A DNA stretch of 64,000 nt from Terrimonas sp. GTDB lineage: Bacteria; Bacteroidota; Bacteroidia; Chitinophagales; Chitinophagaceae. Under the pieces are notes generated by a model. That model did no database searches. It was not told the origin of the DNA and saw nothing but the letters and a program-made list of their open reading frames with translations. The stretch is from positions 62,001-126,000 of the forward strand of contig NZ_QCZJ01000008.1 in assembly GCF_003075435.1 (NCBI RefSeq), given 5' to 3'. The stretch's first letter is position 1. Every line of letters begins with the position of its first letter. A program made the position numbers and the translations under genes. This document shows positions 60,992 through 64,000 of this stretch, one piece after another.

Positions 60992-62616
60992 TAATAGCCG
61001 GTATTTTGTGTAAGTGATCCTTTACTCTTATCTATTTCCGCTCTGGGTATAGGCATCAGATAATTAGCATCAACAAAAATTCTGCTTGCAAGCGTTGTGA
61101 TAGCATAAGTCTTTAAAGCTCCACTCTTTTTAATATCCATACTAAGCAATGGAGTAGCCTCAGTCTGTAAGGCTATTTTCCACCTGCGCACATCGAAAAA
61201 GCGCTGACCTTCAAAAGCAAATTCCACTCTGCGTTCATTTTGGAGACGGCTTCTCAGGGCATCTCCTGATTCGGTAACATCTGGCATTTCCACACCTGGT
61301 CTTGAACGTACCATGTTAATATATTCTCTTGCAGTTACTTCATCACCTAACTCTAATTTAGCTTCGGCATAGTTTAATAAAATTTCAGCATAACGGAAGA
61401 AAATCCAGGGATTGGTAGGTCTAACTGTAGAGCCGGAAGGAGGAATATTCTCATTCATGAATTTTTTCATGTAATAAGAAGTAAGTGAAGCGTTCCACCC
61501 TGCAGTTGCAGCTTCTGGAGAATCTTTACCACCTTCAAAAGTTTCTGTTTCACGCCCTGCCCAAACCGAACCATCGTGCAATATGGATGCATCAAAACGA
61601 GGATCACGTCCGGCGTATGGATTATTAGGATCATATCCGGAAGCTGCATTAAGGGTTAGCGAACCGTCTACAGCTACATTATAAGGCAGCAAACCGGTTG
61701 CTTTCATCTCGTAAGCGTTAACTAAATTTTGTGTAGGATTGTTTGCGCCAAAACCATCAGAACCATTGCGTCCCTGCCACTGATTAAAGGATGTAGAATT
61801 TGCCTGACTAAAATAGCGGGCGAAAATTACCTCCGAAGTATTGCCAAGAAAAGTTAACTGATAATCGCCATTTAAAGAAAATCCAGCATTCAGTAAATCC
61901 TCCGCTGCATCTGCTGCAGCTTGCCATTTGGCAGTATTGTGGTCAGGATTATTTTGTATGCTGGCAGCATAAAGCAGCACACGGCTTTTTAGCGCCTTAC
62001 AGGCATTGGCCGAAGCACGACCCATTTGAGCCGATGGTTGATTAGCTGGCAACAAGCCCGCCGCGTTATCCAATTCGCTTACTATAAAACTTACACATTC
62101 ATCGTAAGATGCACGGCTTACAGTAAAATCGCCATTCAGTTCAAACACATTGGTAATAATAGGAATACCACCATAACGCCATATGAGATTAGCATAAATA
62201 TATGCCCTCAGAAAACCCATTTCGCCCTTTACTTGCTTTTTGAAAGCGTCATCGCCCGGAGCGGCCTCAATCTTTTCAAAAAAAATATTGATATCTCTGA
62301 TATAACTATAAGCGAAGTTGAAATAATTTATCTTGTTAGATATATTAGATACGTTATCGGCTGTTATTTCTCCATTTTGAGCCATACGCATATTAGCCCA
62401 GTTGTGAATGTTGTAAGTCTCATCACAAGCTGCTGACATAAGATCCTGTTGAAACTCATGTAATAAAGAACTATAAGAACCATTAACATACAATTGAATA
62501 AGAGAAGGATCATTCCAAACATTGGCTTCCGATAATCTGTCGAGCGGAGCCAGTTCAAGCTTATTACAGGACGTCCCCATAACAGCTATGTATACTATAT
62601 AAAACAGTTTTTTCAT
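60991..62616 (-). CDS. SusD/RagB outer-membrane glycan-binding lipoprotein
   Basis: 541 residues. A lipoprotein signal ends at the Cys in AVMGTSCNKLELAPLDRLSE. SusD features are NVWNDPSLIQLYVNGSYSSL, VKGEMGFLRAYIYANLIWRY (GGIPIITNVF), LLNYAEAKLELGDEVTAREY and QNERRVEFAFEGQRFFDVRR, ending PIPRAEIDKSKGSLTQNTGY. It is 13 bases downstream of susC and coupled to the glycosidase gene. It captures oligosaccharide at the cell surface for the partner SusC. Confidence 0.95.
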   Translation of the reverse strand: MKKLFYIVYIAVMGTSCNKLELAPLDRLSEANVWNDPSLIQLYVNGSYSSLLHEFQQDLMSAACDETYNIHNWANMRMAQNGEITADNVSNISNKINYFNFAYSYIRDINIFFEKIEAAPGDDAFKKQVKGEMGFLRAYIYANLIWRYGGIPIITNVFELNGDFTVSRASYDECVSFIVSELDNAAGLLPANQPSAQMGRASANACKALKSRVLLYAASIQNNPDHNTAKWQAAADAAEDLLNAGFSLNGDYQLTFLGNTSEVIFARYFSQANSTSFNQWQGRNGSDGFGANNPTQNLVNAYEMKATGLLPYNVAVDGSLTLNAASGYDPNNPYAGRDPRFDASILHDGSVWAGRETETFEGGKDSPEAATAGWNASLTSYYMKKFMNENIPPSGSTVRPTNPWIFFRYAEILLNYAEAKLELGDEVTAREYINMVRSRPGVEMPDVTESGDALRSRLQNERRVEFAFEGQRFFDVRRWKIALQTEATPLLSMDIKKSGALKTYAITTLASRIFVDANYLMPIPRAEIDKSKGSLTQNTGY

Positions 62617-62629
62617 TATTTAAGTAGTT

Positions 62630-64000
62630 TTAGAAAGTGATAGTTGCACCAAAATTTATAACTCTTTGTGGAGGATAATACCAATAGTCAGTAGTTTCAG
62701 GGTCGAAGCCAAGTTCCTTCATATGATCAGATAAAATCAACAAATTACTACCGCTTATGTATAAGCGCATCTTTTGCATTCCGGCCTTTTTAACAAGATT
62801 CTGAGGTAAGGTGTATCCTAGTTGAAGGTTTCTTAGTTTCAGGAAAGAAGCATTAAAAAGCCATTGAGTTGAACCAGCAGTATTATTATTAAAAACATCA
62901 TATGAAGCCCGTGGTTGGGTAGCGTTAGTATTTTCAGGAGTCCACCGGCCATTAGCTCTCCAATCCAGAAAGTTGCCTAGAGAGTAACTCATTACCGGGA
63001 AATAATCTCCGAAATATGATTTAGCCTTAGCCTGTCCCTGAAGCAAAAATGAAAAATCAAATCCTTCGTACTGAAATGAAGCAGAGAATCCGTAAGTTAT
63101 TTCCGGTGTAGAAGTCTGGTTAATTCTGATGCGATCAAGCGAGTTAAGTTCACTATCACCATTTACGTCCTCATACTTCAGATCGCCTGGTCTGGCATTA
63201 ATAAAATGCGGGTACTTGTCAATGTCTGCCTGATCTTTAAACACACCAATTGCATTATAATATAACCCTGCTCCCATAGGACGTCCTGTAGCAAACTGGT
63301 AAGGCTCCGCAGCCGGCTGTTCATCACTGAAAACCACCTTATTTCTTACAAAAGCAAAATTCCCTGATAAATTATAGGTCAATCTGCCTTTTCTATCTGC
63401 ATGATTAAGCACTAACTCAAATCCTTTGTTGTCAACTATTCCGATATTTTCATCAGGCAATGATAAACCTGTATATCCGGGAATAACAGCAGCCCTTTTT
63501 GTAAGAATATCTGAGCGCCTGGTTTTAAAATAATCGAAAGTAATGCCGAGCTTTCCGCTCCACAAATCTGCATCAAAACCTATATTAGTGGTTTTGGCTG
63601 TTTCCCAGGTAATTCTTGGGTTAGGCGCACCTGACTGAACCAAACCGCTTACATCATTATTGCCGATTACATAGCTGTTGCCGTAGCTGTAGGTTTGTAG
63701 ATATTGGAAGGCATTAACCAAATCATTTCCCATTAGCCCATAAGACGCCCTTACCTTAAGCAGATTTACAAAACGGATATTATCAAAGAAATGCTCCTTG
63801 GAAATTACATATCCTACAGATGCACTTGGGAAATTACCCCAGCGATATTCTTTTGCAAAGTTGGGCGAACCATCCCGGCGAAAAGTGAATTCTGCCAGGT
63901 ATTTTTCTGAATAATTATATGCAAGTCTCGCAAAGTAATTTTTGCGGGCTCCCTGTGATTCAGAGCCATTGTTGGACTGCTTAGTTTTATCAGTGCTACC
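62630..64000 (-). CDS. SusC/RagA TonB-dependent receptor, C-terminal part
   Basis: The frame is open from the stop at 62630 to the right edge, so the N-terminus lies outside the window. The visible barrel contains LLKVRASYGLMGNDLVNAFQ, NPRITWETAKTTNIGFDADL, FKTRRSDILTKRAAVIPGYT, GDLKYEDVNGDSELNSLDRI and the terminal ELGFDPETTDYWYYPPQRVI. These are standard SusC end features. It heads a leftward glycan-uptake operon with susD and two glycosidase-like genes. No plug or STN region is visible, so its type cannot be told. Confidence 0.94.
   Translation of the reverse strand, partial: GSTDKTKQSNNGSESQGARKNYFARLAYNYSEKYLAEFTFRRDGSPNFAKEYRWGNFPSASVGYVISKEHFFDNIRFVNLLKVRASYGLMGNDLVNAFQYLQTYSYGNSYVIGNNDVSGLVQSGAPNPRITWETAKTTNIGFDADLWSGKLGITFDYFKTRRSDILTKRAAVIPGYTGLSLPDENIGIVDNKGFELVLNHADRKGRLTYNLSGNFAFVRNKVVFSDEQPAAEPYQFATGRPMGAGLYYNAIGVFKDQADIDKYPHFINARPGDLKYEDVNGDSELNSLDRIRINQTSTPEITYGFSASFQYEGFDFSFLLQGQAKAKSYFGDYFPVMSYSLGNFLDWRANGRWTPENTNATQPRASYDVFNNNTAGSTQWLFNASFLKLRNLQLGYTLPQNLVKKAGMQKMRLYISGSNLLILSDHMKELGFDPETTDYWYYPPQRVINFGATITF

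Noticed and set aside
1-64000. CRISPR array
   Set aside because: No regularly spaced repeats of 20-40 bases with unique spacers were seen. The repeats near 1.7 kb and 23.8 kb are short and irregular.

Overview
The window comes from a Bacteroidota genome, most likely Chitinophagaceae or a related Sphingobacteriia-type lineage. Evidence for this is the CTnDOT-style tra and mob genes, two SusC/SusD pairs, a FecI/FecR pair, DUF6520 and the general scarcity of Shine-Dalgarno sites. Genus and species cannot be read from the sequence.

Region 1 (1-1635) is chromosome: the 3' end of a trmN6-like tRNA methyltransferase, a convergent alanine dehydrogenase-like oxidoreductase, and tRNA-Leu(CAA). Region 2 (about 1636 to somewhere in 43.5-46.8 kb) is an integrative and conjugative element (ICE) sitting against the 3' end of that tRNA. 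It starts with repeats that look like integrase arm sites and a tyrosine recombinase. Then come two small DNA-binding-type genes and an early block (ssb, J-domain protein, DUF6908, RadC/JAB). The leftward transfer operon follows (traE to traN here, traA/traB/traD further right), then an origin-of-transfer-like set of hairpins with mobA-mobB-mobC. A large methylase/helicase, DUF1896, topoisomerase III, DUF3945 and HTH genes complete the backbone. No repeat of the tRNA 3' end was found at the right, so that border is unresolved.

The ICE carries at least two cargo modules. The first (15719-21759) is a compact AT-rich four-gene operon lying between traD and traE: an OLD-family ATPase/TOPRIM nuclease and a UvrD-like helicase (a Gabija-like pair), a Shedu/DUF4263 nuclease, and an Mrr-like PD-(D/E)xK protein with an unexplained C-terminal part. 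This is the best candidate for an undescribed composite anti-phage or anti-plasmid system. The second (28927-32022) is an arsenic operon with arsR, a DUF6428 gene, a metallophosphoesterase, a glycine-cleavage H-like lipoyl protein and an ACR3 arsenite exporter. Smaller cargo includes a four-helix membrane protein between mobB and mobC and an ORF6N/PLD-like protein next to topB.

Region 3 (about 44-46.8 kb) is a gene-poor border zone with small regulators, several inverted repeats and a 108-nt nested self-complementary element. Region 4 (47-64 kb) is nutrient-uptake chromosome. On the plus strand it has a sigma factor, FecR, an STN-type SusC, SusD and a TlpA-like cassette. On the minus strand it has DUF6520, a MauE-like protein and an AraC regulator, and then a glycan locus (SusC, SusD, clan-D alpha-galactosidase-like enzyme, second glycosidase-like protein) that runs off the right edge.
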